NCBI GenBank assembly: GCA_026003215.1
Contig: BPGV01000001.1
Span: 857,001-921,000, forward strand
DNA length: 64,000 nt
Source of the DNA: Bacteroidia bacterium
GTDB taxonomy: Bacteria > Bacteroidota > Bacteroidia > SpSt-205
Direction: 5' to 3'
The position numbers were made by a program, and so were the translations under genes. How positions within the stretch are numbered: the first letter of the stretch is position 1; the number at the start of each line of letters is the position of its first letter. Below, piece by piece: positions 17,116-25,504 of the stretch. The notes beneath the pieces were generated by a model. That model had not been told where the DNA came from. It did no database searches and worked only from the letters and a program-made list of their open reading frames with translations.

Positions 17116-19575
17116 TTACCACTCTTCGTCTGGGGTGGCGGCTGGCCCACGCCGTCGCCGCCAGAAGTTCTCCCCGGCTTTGGTGTGCTGGTATCGTACT
17201 TGTACCCCAAAGACCCGAAAAGGTATCCCCGTCACCGTCTCCTGTACAAACCCCGGACTGGAAAGCTTCGTAGTAAGGCGCAGGTATTGGTAGAAAGGAT
17301 TATACACAATGGCGCCTACTGACCACCTTCCTTCGGCAAAGGTCTTGCGCACCCCCGCCTCCTGGAACATAAATACCGGACGGGTGCCCTGGAGGGAGAT
17401 GCGTGGGGAGTTGTAGTTGCCAGACAGTTCTACGAACCAGGAGGGGGCGGGCCGCCACTGGATAGAACCCCGCACCGAGTACTGCCAGCCGCTATTGCGG
17501 AGGGTCCGCTGGCCAATATCTGCCTGTATATCTACCCACATCAGCTCGCCGTTGGCTTGGAAGGTGAGTTTATCCGAGAAAAAGCTCCTGCGGAAAAAGA
17601 GGTTAGCGCCGTAGGTGCCTTGCTGCCCTGCGTTCAGAAAGGTAGTATGGGTGATGCCCGCCGAATCCACGAAGGTGTAGGTTTGCACGGCATGGGTAGT
17701 ATAGCGCGCAAAAAGGGATATGAAGGGAAAAGCCGAAAGCTCCACCGCATGGGTAAGTTCTGGGCCGAGGTTAGGGTTGCCGTACTGGATATTGCGAGGG
17801 TCGGAGGCATCCACAAAGGGATTTAGCTCTTGGAGCCAGGGGCGCCGTATCCGCTGGCTGTAGCTGAGCTGAATGGGATACAAGCCTTTGACGCTATAGC
17901 TGACGAGGAGGTTCGGGAAGAAGTTCTGGTAGTGTTGGGTAAAGGGGAGTGTCCCCGCCAAGAAAAGCGCGTCGTTGTAGGTGTATTCGTAGCGAAGGCC
18001 CGCTTTGAGGAGCCAGCGGTCTCTGGCCCAGGCGAGGGAAGCATACGCTGCGGGAACCCACTGGGTGTAGGTGAGGGTGTCTTTCCGCCCAGGAAGGAGA
18101 TAAAACAGCTCGGTGGTACGGTCATACCGCTCGTAGGCGAAGCCCGTACCTAAGCCTCGTAGGTTGAGGCGCAGGCCGGTTTCGAGTTTCCAGCGCTGGC
18201 CCAGGGGTCGCGTATAGTCGGCTTGGAACTGCCCTTCCCACGAGGGGCCTTGGTTGGTGCTGCGCTCCCGCAAAAAGAAAGTATCTACGCTGGCCAGCTG
18301 GTCCAAGGTGTAGCGCTGCGTGCGCTGACCGTAGCCGCCTTGGATAGACAGAAAAAGCTCTTCGCCGGGCCGAGCTGAAGGCTTATAAGTGTAGTCCAGG
18401 TTGGCATTCAGACCCCAATCGGTCATAGGATAACGAGCCGAACGGGTATAAGCGAGGCCATTCCAGGGCCCTCCTTCCCAAGACACCCGCAGGTCATTCT
18501 GCCGGTCAAAGCGCAAGTCTCGGTAGGTTAGCCCCCAAGAGAAGGTTTGCTCGGCATTCTTGACAAAGTCCCCTCCATAAAAGACATTTGTAGCGAAGCG
18601 TCGCGGCAAAAAATCGCCTTCTTGGCGCAAGATGACCGGCCCGCTTGGGGTTTCTTGTAGGCGATAAAAGTCGGAGAAGCCCGTACCTGCATAGCGGTAG
18701 CGCCCGCCCAGGTTGAGGGTGTGGGACCAGCGAGCAATCTTAGCGCCGACGGTGAGGCTGGCGTTGGTCATCTGGTTGGTAATGCCCGCATTTGCGCTGA
18801 GGGTGAGCCCCTCCAAGCGATTGCGTTTCAGTACGATATTCAGGATGACGGCGCCTTCGGCCTCGTAGCGCGCCGAGGGATTGGTAATCAGCTCTATGCG
18901 TTCTATTTGGTCGGCGGGTACGGCCCGCAGGGCATCGGCCGGATTGTTTGCAAAGAGCAGCGAAGGCTTCCCATCCACATAGATGCGCACGGCTCCACTC
19001 CCCCGCACTTGGACATTGCCGTCCATATCTACATTTACGGCAGGAACCTTACGCAGCACATCCACAGCATCACCGCCTTGTACGGTAGCGTCCTTATCAG
19101 GGGTATAGACGATTTTCTCGGGCTGGTATTCAATCGGGCTGCGTTCAGCTTGGATTTCTACGGCTTGGAGCTGAACCCCCGTTTCGGTAAGGTAGAGGGT
19201 GCCCAGGTTGAGGTCTGGGCGGAGGGGGGTGGTTTCTACCATCTTTTCGGTGGGAGCATATCCTAAGGGTTGCACGCGAAGGCGGTACCGGCCCACCGGC
19301 ACCTCTTGGAGGGTAAAAGCGCCCTTGTCGTCCGAGAGCGCCCCTGTGATAAGTTTCTCCCCACGATACAGGGACACGCTCACATACGGAAGGGGTTCTT
19401 TGGTGAGGCTATCCCGTAAAATGCCCCGTATGGTCCCCTTGAGGGCCGCTTCGGAGCGGGGCGCTTGTACTTCTTCCGGGCGACCCATACCTCCAGGACG
19501 TTCCCGACCCGGGAAGCCCCCCGGCGGCTGGGCATATACCCATAACACACTTAGCAAAACGAACCAGCTTCTCAT
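17116..19575 (-). CDS. TonB-dependent receptor-like outer membrane protein
   Basis: 819 residues. Signal peptide (1-16), a Gly/Pro-rich linker, a carboxypeptidase-regulatory-like beta-sandwich (about 45-130: LRDSLTKEPLPYVSVSLYR), a plug domain (about 140-250, with VLRKVPAVNVDMDGNVQVRG and IERIELITNPSARYEAEG), then a long outer membrane barrel. This is the plug and barrel group of Bacteroidetes receptors without a SusD partner. The substrate cannot be read from sequence, and no surface lipoprotein gene lies next to it. No -7 box near the start is convincing. Confidence 0.92.
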   Translation of the reverse strand: MRSWFVLLSVLWVYAQPPGGFPGRERPGGMGRPEEVQAPRSEAALKGTIRGILRDSLTKEPLPYVSVSLYRGEKLITGALSDDKGAFTLQEVPVGRYRLRVQPLGYAPTEKMVETTPLRPDLNLGTLYLTETGVQLQAVEIQAERSPIEYQPEKIVYTPDKDATVQGGDAVDVLRKVPAVNVDMDGNVQVRGSGAVRIYVDGKPSLLFANNPADALRAVPADQIERIELITNPSARYEAEGAVILNIVLKRNRLEGLTLSANAGITNQMTNASLTVGAKIARWSHTLNLGGRYRYAGTGFSDFYRLQETPSGPVILRQEGDFLPRRFATNVFYGGDFVKNAEQTFSWGLTYRDLRFDRQNDLRVSWEGGPWNGLAYTRSARYPMTDWGLNANLDYTYKPSARPGEELFLSIQGGYGQRTQRYTLDQLASVDTFFLRERSTNQGPSWEGQFQADYTRPLGQRWKLETGLRLNLRGLGTGFAYERYDRTTELFYLLPGRKDTLTYTQWVPAAYASLAWARDRWLLKAGLRYEYTYNDALFLAGTLPFTQHYQNFFPNLLVSYSVKGLYPIQLSYSQRIRRPWLQELNPFVDASDPRNIQYGNPNLGPELTHAVELSAFPFISLFARYTTHAVQTYTFVDSAGITHTTFLNAGQQGTYGANLFFRRSFFSDKLTFQANGELMWVDIQADIGQRTLRNSGWQYSVRGSIQWRPAPSWFVELSGNYNSPRISLQGTRPVFMFQEAGVRKTFAEGRWSVGAIVYNPFYQYLRLTTKLSSPGFVQETVTGIPFRVFGVQVRYQHTKAGENFWRRRRGPAATPDEEW

Positions 19576-19653
19576 CGGCTTGACTGGGACTGGTTGAGAT
19601 ATGAGAACAAAAACCTACTCCAAGTTTAATGCCTTTCGTACTCCGCCAAATAG

Positions 19654-19661
19654 TACCTTTG
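19654..19661 (+). promoter_or_regulatory. -7 promoter box TACCTTTG upstream of the DNA methyltransferase
   Basis: Exact match, but about 157 bases upstream of the methyltransferase ATG. It is 4 bases before the ATG of a 14-codon ORF, the spacing seen before real genes in this window. Confidence 0.5.
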
Positions 19662-19665
19662 TCTC

Positions 19666-19710
19666 ATGGGGCTACGGCAGATGAACCAACGGGCTTCGTA
19701 TTTTCAATAA
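19666..19710 (+). other. Candidate 14-codon leader ORF
   Basis: Reads MGLRQMNQRASYFQ then TAA, directly behind the TACCTTTG box. Too short to judge by composition. It could be a regulatory leader peptide, a small protein, or chance. Confidence 0.3.
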
Positions 19711-19818
19711 CCACATGCATCGCCAGGAAGGGAAACCCCAAAAAGTTATAAGGCTGCATCCTATAAGGTGCCTCCCCCCCCCAACCCAAGGAAGGAATTT
19801 TTATGGCGGTAGCGTACC

Positions 19819-20637
19819 ATGAATGAACTCGCCCTCACGCCCTACTTAGACAAAGTCATTTGCGGGGATGCTTTACAAGTTTTGAGCGAGCTGCCGGACG
19901 AATGCATCGACTTAGGCATTACCTCGCCGCCGTACAATAAAAAACACAAGCATGGCGGTTGGCTTGTGCCCAAAGTGGTGTATAAAGGAGCCACCGACGT
20001 CCTGCCCGAAGAAGCCTACCAAGCCTGGCAAATCCAAGTGCTCAACGAACTCTACCGCATTACAAAAGAAGGAGGCAGCTTTTTTTACAACCACAAAGTG
20101 CGCTACGAAAACGGAAAAATGTTCCACCCCATAGAGTGGCTCCTGAAAACTAAGTGGACCGTATGGCAAGAGATTATATGGCATAGGCGTATTGCGGGCA
20201 ATATCCGGGGGTGGCGCTTTTGGCAGGTAGAAGAGCGCATCTACTGGCTGGTCAAGGGCAAACCCACAGAACTCAAGCCCCAACACGCCAAGCTCACTTC
20301 GGTATGGGAGATACGTCCCGAGCGTGCCCACAAGGACCATCCGGCGGTCTTTCCCCTTGAGCTACCTACTCGTATCATCTACGCTATCCTGGAAGACAGG
20401 CCGGGCACCGTGATAGACCCTTTTTGCGGGACAGGCACCACGCTCGTGGCCGCTAAACTCTTAGACAAAAACTATGTAGGCATAGAGATTTCGCCCGAGT
20501 ATGTCGCATACGCTGAGCAAAGGCTCGCCCAAGCCCACACCGAAAAAGCCACGGTACACAAAGAGATAGCCCTGCACAGCGTAGAACTTACCTTTCGAGA
20601 GAGAAAGGCCCGCGGCTATTGGGCAGAAAAAAGGTAG
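19819..20637 (+). CDS. Orphan DNA methyltransferase, beta class (amino-MTase, TSPPYN)
   Basis: 272 residues. Catalytic motif IV TSPPYN (35-40) comes before SAM motif I FCGTGT (202-207), the beta-class order; SPPY is common in m4C enzymes but also found in m6A ones, so the base is undecided. No restriction endonuclease or specificity subunit is adjacent, so it may be a regulatory or orphan enzyme. The ATG at 19819 is used; an earlier ATG at 19803 is out of frame. A GC-poorer, lysine-richer composition than its neighbours hints at horizontal acquisition. Confidence 0.9.
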   Translation: MNELALTPYLDKVICGDALQVLSELPDECIDLGITSPPYNKKHKHGGWLVPKVVYKGATDVLPEEAYQAWQIQVLNELYRITKEGGSFFYNHKVRYENGKMFHPIEWLLKTKWTVWQEIIWHRRIAGNIRGWRFWQVEERIYWLVKGKPTELKPQHAKLTSVWEIRPERAHKDHPAVFPLELPTRIIYAILEDRPGTVIDPFCGTGTTLVAAKLLDKNYVGIEISPEYVAYAEQRLAQAHTEKATVHKEIALHSVELTFRERKARGYWAEKR

Positions 20638-20657
20638 GCTTTTTGAGACAGAAAGCC

Positions 20658-20665
20658 TATCTTTG
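20658..20665 (+). promoter_or_regulatory. -7 promoter box TATCTTTG for the PhoD-like gene
   Basis: TAnnTTTG match 4 bases before the ATG at 20670; places the start of the secreted phosphatase there. Confidence 0.6.
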
Positions 20666-20669
20666 GCAC

Positions 20670-22442
20670 ATGCACCGTTATTTAGTAGGGATAGGGCTTG
20701 TCTGGGCCCAAGGCTTACAAAGTGCCTTTGTTGGAGGCGTAACCGCTACCACAGCTCGCCTACAAATCCTTGGCCCCGCTAACGCCTCCGTACAAGTGGA
20801 GCTTAGCCCCACGCCTTCTTTTGCAGGGGCCTCTACGCAAACGGTCACGTTAGGTACAGCGGGCTTCGGCCGAGCTAACTTTTCGGGCCTCCAAGCCTAC
20901 ACCCGCTACTACTGGCGCGTCTATCGCCCCGGTATAGACACCCTCACAGGCAGCTTCCGTACCCTACCGCCCGACACCTTCAAAGGCTACCTGAAGTTTG
21001 CCTTTGGCTCCTGCCAAGCATTTGGCTACACGCCCCCCACAGCTGAACCCATTTTCCGGGTCATGGCCCAAGATACCCCGCTGCTTTTTCTGCAATGCGG
21101 AGACTGGGGCTACCCCGATTTGCGTTATGAGCGCCTACCGCAGGATAGTGTCGCTTTCGCCCAGTGGTGGGATACTATCGCAGCCGCTTACACGGCTCGG
21201 TATAGCAGCTCAGACATACGGCGCGTATTTCAAGTTTCGGCCGTGGATTATGTCTATGATGACCACGACTACATAGCCGACAATGCTTCTGGCTCTACGA
21301 TGCCCTATATCAGTGACACGTTGATACGGGAGTTTCGGTTTGTCCCCTACGCCCGCCGCAATATCATTGCGGCGTATGACAGCCTTTTCCCCCACTATCC
21401 ACTCGTAGATACCACCCAAGGGATATATCACCGCATTCGGTTTGCCAATGTGGAGATTTTTGTGTGCGATAATCGTTCCAGCCGTTCGCCGAGTCTAAAT
21501 GCGCTTCAGTGGCGAGGCGATACCGCCTTTGTGGTGTATCCGCCTGCGCACTCTATGTTGGGGAGCGCACAACTGCAGTGGCTTTTGGATGGCCTGCGCA
21601 CCTCCACTGCCACCTGGAAGTTTGTTATTACAGGGGTAGCTTTCAATAAAGGCTATCGCCAGGTGCTCCAAGCTCTGTCGGGCAACTATACCTTGCAACA
21701 GTGTAGGCTGCCCGGCTTAGGTGACGGCGCTATGCTATTAGCCGGCTTATTAGACACTTGGGCAGGATATGCACCTGAGCAAGATTCTATCTTGGCTTTT
21801 TGTCAGCGCCACGGCATTCAAAATGTGATATGGCTTTCCAGCGATTCCCATACTTCGGCCATGGATGATGGCACCAACGCCGGCTTTCCAGAGATTATGG
21901 CAGGGAACCTTCGCCAGCAAAACTCCCAGCTGGCCTGGCTCATGGCCAACGCCGACCAGCTCCTCCCCGCCATCTGCCCCCAAGCCAACTTCAGCCAGAA
22001 CTTCTCCGTATGGAACGCTGGGGGACAGGGCCTTGGCAATAGCAACTTCAACGACGCCTACGGACGCATAGAGGTCTTTGGCGATGACTCTGTACGCCTC
22101 TCGCTTGTGGATGCAAATGGCCAAGGGATTGCCTCGCTGACCTTACGCCCAGGAGGAGCTGCAGGGCTTATCCGTACCCATCCCCTCCCCTCCGACCGCT
22201 TCCGCATAGGCCCCTCACCCACCCGCAGCACACTCAACGTCTTTATTGATCCTACCCTCCTCCCCGAACCTGCCGAACTCTACCTCACCAACCTCATGGG
22301 ACAGGTCATAGAAAAACGCATTGTCTCCGCCCAAGAAAAAAATCCCCTTCTCTTGCGGGGAGACTCGCTCTCCCCCGGCTTGTACTTCGTGGTGCTCTAT
22401 ACCCACCAAGGGCCCTTTGTACGCAGCTTTGTAAAAGAGTAG
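20670..22442 (+). CDS. PhoD-like metallophosphatase with T9SS sorting domain
   Basis: 590 residues from the ATG at 20670 (MHRYLVGIGLVWAQ, signal peptide). A fibronectin-like N-terminal domain (about 20-105) leads into a PhoD-type phosphatase with FGSCQAF, QCGDWGYPD, YVYDDHDY and WLSSDSHTS as metal ligands. PhoD enzymes are Fe/Ca-dependent phosphomono- or diesterases. The C-terminus (GPSPTRSTLNVFID to VRSFVKE) is a T9SS type A sorting domain, so the enzyme is probably exported to the cell surface. The ORF track start is 17 codons too early. Confidence 0.92.
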   Translation: MHRYLVGIGLVWAQGLQSAFVGGVTATTARLQILGPANASVQVELSPTPSFAGASTQTVTLGTAGFGRANFSGLQAYTRYYWRVYRPGIDTLTGSFRTLPPDTFKGYLKFAFGSCQAFGYTPPTAEPIFRVMAQDTPLLFLQCGDWGYPDLRYERLPQDSVAFAQWWDTIAAAYTARYSSSDIRRVFQVSAVDYVYDDHDYIADNASGSTMPYISDTLIREFRFVPYARRNIIAAYDSLFPHYPLVDTTQGIYHRIRFANVEIFVCDNRSSRSPSLNALQWRGDTAFVVYPPAHSMLGSAQLQWLLDGLRTSTATWKFVITGVAFNKGYRQVLQALSGNYTLQQCRLPGLGDGAMLLAGLLDTWAGYAPEQDSILAFCQRHGIQNVIWLSSDSHTSAMDDGTNAGFPEIMAGNLRQQNSQLAWLMANADQLLPAICPQANFSQNFSVWNAGGQGLGNSNFNDAYGRIEVFGDDSVRLSLVDANGQGIASLTLRPGGAAGLIRTHPLPSDRFRIGPSPTRSTLNVFIDPTLLPEPAELYLTNLMGQVIEKRIVSAQEKNPLLLRGDSLSPGLYFVVLYTHQGPFVRSFVKE

Positions 22443-22458
22443 GGAAACGATGTTTCCC
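22442..22458. promoter_or_regulatory. Perfect inverted repeat GGGAAAC-GAT-GTTTCCC
   Basis: 7-bp arms with a 3-base centre. It begins at the phoD-like stop and ends 10 bases before the -7-like box of the next operon, so it covers the -33 region. It could be an operator or a 3'-end hairpin; there is no T-run. Confidence 0.45.
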
Positions 22459-22468
22459 AAAATACTGT

Positions 22469-22476
22469 TACCTTAG
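22469..22476 (+). promoter_or_regulatory. -7-like box TACCTTAG for the three-gene V4R operon
   Basis: One mismatch to TAnnTTTG, 7 bases before the ATG at 22484. Confidence 0.45.
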
Positions 22477-22483
22477 TGCCAAT

Positions 22484-22915
22484 ATGAGTACCTGGCGCAA
22501 CTGGTTGCGTACCCTCCTGCCTTGGGCAGAAAAGTCTGCTACGCAGCCAACTTTTTCTTCTTCTCCTACCAGAGGAGACTCTGGGATTACGGGGCCAGCC
22601 GTTATGGAGCCCGCGTACCCCTCCTCCGAAGCCCTTTGGAATACCTTACCGCCCCAAATACCCCTCTTGCCCATCAAGCAGTGGACTATACAAAATATCT
22701 CCCCTTATGCGTGGGACCGGGCGATGATTCGCACCATTACTTTACTTCAAAAGGAAAAAATAGCGCTTCCGGAGGTCCTCCAGCCTTCGCCGCAAACTCG
22801 CGTGCCGGCCTCGGTAGCTAAGGCTATCCTTCTGGCCCTCAAGGACATGTACGGAATAGAACCAGCCGCTATCCTTCAGACTATTCGCACCGCCATACCT
22901 ACAAACTTCTTCTAA
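22484..22915 (+). CDS. Unknown protein, first gene of the V4R operon
   Basis: 143 residues, not recognised. The N-terminal half (1-65) is low in predicted structure, rich in Ser/Thr/Pro; the C-terminal half (about 68-143) is helical (SPYAWDRAMIRTITLLQ, VPASVAKAILLALKDMYG). No signal peptide or membrane segment, so probably cytoplasmic. Three bases before the V4R gene and co-oriented with it, so likely a partner of that protein; this is inference from spacing only. Confidence 0.7.
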   Translation: MSTWRNWLRTLLPWAEKSATQPTFSSSPTRGDSGITGPAVMEPAYPSSEALWNTLPPQIPLLPIKQWTIQNISPYAWDRAMIRTITLLQKEKIALPEVLQPSPQTRVPASVAKAILLALKDMYGIEPAAILQTIRTAIPTNFF

Positions 22916-22918
22916 GCT

Positions 22919-24181
22919 ATGGTTCAGCAGATAGCCGTCGCTTTTCAACCGAATCTGCGTCGGGGTTCAGTAGTCTTGGGCGGTGAGCCGCATGTGGTGC
23001 ACTGCCACTATTACAACCACTTCTTGCAAACCAGTATTGAAGACGCCGAGAGCCTTTATCCCGTTGAAGAGGTGCTGGTATGGACGGCCCAGGAGATTGG
23101 GCATAGTCTTTTTCGGCGCCTTTTTGCCGAGCAAGGGGTACATACCGCCGAGCAGCGCAAGGCCTGGGTTGAAGCTGTGTACAGCACCTGCGGGTTTGGC
23201 AAGGTGAGCCTACAAAACCTCTCGGCAGAAGGCGGAGAGGTACGCACGCCGTACGAGCATTACGCCTACACGTATGCGGCGACCTTCCCCCCTCGGCCTA
23301 AGGGCAAAAGGGGGGTAGCGTACTTCTCCCAGGGCTACTTGGCGGGGGCCATAGAGGCGATTTACGACCTTCCGCTGGGGAGTATCGGGAGCGAGCAGAT
23401 CGCTTGCCTCACCCAGGGCGACCCCGAAGTAGCCTGGCGCTTCTATCGGCTCAGTACGCCTTTGCCCCTCCAACCCTCCGTAGGAGAAGGGCAACCCGAA
23501 GAAGGCGACCTCTTCCAACCCCCTAATACGCGGGTTCCCATGGCCCAGATACGCGACGCTGTATTGGGCCTACCCCTTACCCCAGATCCTGAGACCGGCC
23601 TCATAGAAGCGTTTGGCGTAGTGCTGACCCGCCTGCCAGGGAACTATTACAGCCTCATCTCTGAAAGGCACCTCGCCCGCATGGAGGCCTTGATTGGCCC
23701 TGAAGCGCGCCTCCTCGTGCTCGACATGCTGATTGAGTCCGGCCATGTATGCGCCTTCAACACCTTAGGGGGCATTATGCAAAGTGCCGAGTGGGATGCG
23801 GTGGTTCGCCCCTACTTGGATACGCCGGAGGATTGGATCTACGGTATAGCGGCTTGCTTGCCCGCTATCGGCTGGGGCCTCGTGCAGTGCACCCATACCC
23901 CTTCCCCACAAGCTTGCCAAGTCACCCTTACAAACTGGTACGAAAGCACCGCCATTGCTGCCCTCCGATCCCACACGCTGGACCACTCGCCTTTCGCTCG
24001 GGGGCTCTTCGCCGGGGTTCTGGCGCTGATTTATACTGCGGGCATACATAAAGAACGTTTGACCTTTGATGGGCAGCTGTACCGAAAGCTCTTTCAAGAA
24101 AAGCGCACCTACACCGGGGAGTTTATCCAAAGCCGCCTACGAGGAGAAGCCTCAGATACCGTACGCATGCAGGCCGCCTGA
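22919..24181 (+). CDS. Two-domain V4R-like protein of unknown function
   Basis: 420 residues without membrane segments. Both halves look like V4R domains (4-vinyl reductase, TRAPP/Bet3-like fold): the first has GVAYFSQGYLAGAIEAIYDL then EQIACLTQGDPEVAWRF, the second WGLVQCTHT, NWYEST and FARGLFAGVLALIYTAG. V4R domains bind small hydrophobic ligands or act as sensors. The N-terminal block HVVHCHYYNHFLQTSIED looks conserved and may hold ligand residues. Middle gene of a tight three-gene operon. The domain call is by pattern and needs a profile search. Confidence 0.65.
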   Translation: MVQQIAVAFQPNLRRGSVVLGGEPHVVHCHYYNHFLQTSIEDAESLYPVEEVLVWTAQEIGHSLFRRLFAEQGVHTAEQRKAWVEAVYSTCGFGKVSLQNLSAEGGEVRTPYEHYAYTYAATFPPRPKGKRGVAYFSQGYLAGAIEAIYDLPLGSIGSEQIACLTQGDPEVAWRFYRLSTPLPLQPSVGEGQPEEGDLFQPPNTRVPMAQIRDAVLGLPLTPDPETGLIEAFGVVLTRLPGNYYSLISERHLARMEALIGPEARLLVLDMLIESGHVCAFNTLGGIMQSAEWDAVVRPYLDTPEDWIYGIAACLPAIGWGLVQCTHTPSPQACQVTLTNWYESTAIAALRSHTLDHSPFARGLFAGVLALIYTAGIHKERLTFDGQLYRKLFQEKRTYTGEFIQSRLRGEASDTVRMQAA

Positions 24182-24183
24182 GT

Positions 24184-24483
24184 ATGGCCGAGCCGCCCCT
24201 GCACATCCAGCAGCTCCAGGTCTGCGCCTGGCGCATCAAGTACCTTGTGGCGCTCCCCACCCCCCTCGAAAGCCAAGAATGGCAAAGGCTCCAAGGGGCT
24301 TGGCCGGGCAGCCGATTGGACATTATACCCGTAGGAGAGGGCCTCTTGTATAAGCTGACCCTCCCCGAACGCTTAGGCACCATCACAGGCAGCACCGCTT
24401 CGGCGGAGCTCTACGCCGTACTCGCCCGACAAGAAGCCCGACAGCTCTTAACCCAACTCCAAGAGGTCCTACACCATCTATAA
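24184..24483 (+). CDS. Small unknown protein, third gene of the V4R operon
   Basis: 99 residues, no signal peptide or membrane segment; an alpha/beta N-terminal part followed by a helix (ASAELYAVLARQEARQLLTQL). Starts 2 bases after the V4R gene and ends against a convergent terminator hairpin. Family not recognised. Confidence 0.65.
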   Translation: MAEPPLHIQQLQVCAWRIKYLVALPTPLESQEWQRLQGAWPGSRLDIIPVGEGLLYKLTLPERLGTITGSTASAELYAVLARQEARQLLTQLQEVLHHL

Positions 24484-24510
24484 AAAAACGGGGGCTCTCT
24501 GTGAGCCCCC
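24482..24510 (-). terminator. Rho-independent terminator for the minus-strand T9SS gene
   Basis: 8-bp stem GGGGGCTC / GAGCCCCC with a 5-base loop. Read on the minus strand it is followed by a run of seven T residues that overlaps the stop of the convergent plus-strand gene. Confidence 0.88.
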
Positions 24511-24541
24511 AGGTAGAAACCGACCTTCCTCTCCGCGTAGG

Positions 24542-25444
24542 TTACTCTACTATGACGAGCTTGTGGCTGAGGCGCCCCTCCGCGCTCTCGGCTATGACGG
24601 TGTATAAGCCTGCCGGCAGGCGCAAGAGGTGGCGATACTCCCCAGCAGCGTAGGTAGCGCTATGACGATACGCTTCCCGGCCGTCGGCCGTCATCACCCG
24701 CAGGGTGAGCGTAGTAGCCTGCACCAACCGGAAGGACACCGCCGCCTCTCCATACGCGGGATTAGGCGCTATGGTAAAGCTCGCTACTGAAGGCAGCACC
24801 GAGGCAATGCCTGTGGCGGGAGGATTATTGGTCACCACCACTACATATCTGAAGACAGTATCTAACCACGCATTTTGCCCCAAGAGCTGCGGCGTAAGGT
24901 TAGTCGTGTCTTTATTGGGGCCATCCCCTAAGCCAGGAATAAAAGCACGTACTTTTACCCTGAGCGTATCGGACCCTTCAGTCGCCCCCGCCTTAATACA
25001 CACACGAGCACAACCTATCGGTGATGTAGCTCCTTGGGTACCCCCAGGGTTTTGATATACAACAAAGTTAGCTTTCCTATTTGGGTCGGTGGGATCGTAC
25101 TGCTTGTAGCGATGCATTTGGTCAAAGTGAATAGCCCCCTGAGTGGGATCGGTGGTGTTATAGGCAAACGGTTGACCATTTTGTTGGGTAATCCGGCCAC
25201 TATCCAGCCTGAGGCTATCTACCCAAATGGCATAGTTGGGACTAAGCAGAAAACCTCCCTGGCGTACCGTATCCGGGAAAGTAAAATAGATCACCAACGA
25301 AGTATCTACCCCAGGACGGACATACAAAATCGCCGGATTGAACCCATAAGGGGTCGGACTTTGATTAGCATTGGGTGTACACTGTGTACACTGGGCATAA
25401 AGAGAAACGCCCCAAACCGCTGTGAGCAATACTACGTACCGCAT
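24542..25444 (-). CDS. T9SS sorting-domain protein of unknown function
   Basis: 300 residues from the ATG at 25444 (MRYVVLLTAVWGVSLYAQ, signal peptide; track start 12 codons earlier). After the signal peptide comes CTQCTP and an Ig-like beta-rich region with repeated Asp/Asn-Pro turns; four or five cysteines suggest disulfides. The C-terminal 75 residues (IAPNPAYGEAAVSF to LSHKLVIVE) are a T9SS type A sorting domain, so the protein is secreted or surface-attached. The central domain is not recognised. Divergent from the OlsF-like gene. Confidence 0.85.
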   Translation of the reverse strand: MRYVVLLTAVWGVSLYAQCTQCTPNANQSPTPYGFNPAILYVRPGVDTSLVIYFTFPDTVRQGGFLLSPNYAIWVDSLRLDSGRITQQNGQPFAYNTTDPTQGAIHFDQMHRYKQYDPTDPNRKANFVVYQNPGGTQGATSPIGCARVCIKAGATEGSDTLRVKVRAFIPGLGDGPNKDTTNLTPQLLGQNAWLDTVFRYVVVVTNNPPATGIASVLPSVASFTIAPNPAYGEAAVSFRLVQATTLTLRVMTADGREAYRHSATYAAGEYRHLLRLPAGLYTVIAESAEGRLSHKLVIVE

Positions 25445-25451
25445 ATCCAGA

Positions 25452-25459
25452 CAAATATA
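25452..25459 (-). promoter_or_regulatory. -7 promoter box TATATTTG
   Basis: Exact TAnnTTTG match 7 bases before the ATG at 25444. Confidence 0.62.
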
Positions 25460-25491
25460 CAACCCTTTAGGCAAATGCAAGGGGAGCGTAG

Positions 25492-25499
25492 TACCTTTG
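25492..25499 (+). promoter_or_regulatory. -7 promoter box TACCTTTG for the OlsF-like gene
   Basis: Exact match 5 bases before the ATG at 25505. Shares a 60-bp region with the divergent T9SS gene promoter. Confidence 0.65.
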
Positions 25500-25504
25500 G
25501 GTAG

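Larger units (their letters stand above)
19576..19818. other. 243-bp intergenic region between the receptor and the methyltransferase
   Basis: The longest gene-free stretch in the window. It holds a TACCTTTG box, a 14-codon candidate leader ORF and an imperfect hairpin around 19747-19768 (TTATAAGG...CCTATAA). No tRNA or known riboswitch was recognised. Confidence 0.6.

Noticed and set aside
19576-19818. tRNA or riboswitch in the largest intergenic region
   Set aside because: No cloverleaf, T-loop motif or known riboswitch core could be found by eye.
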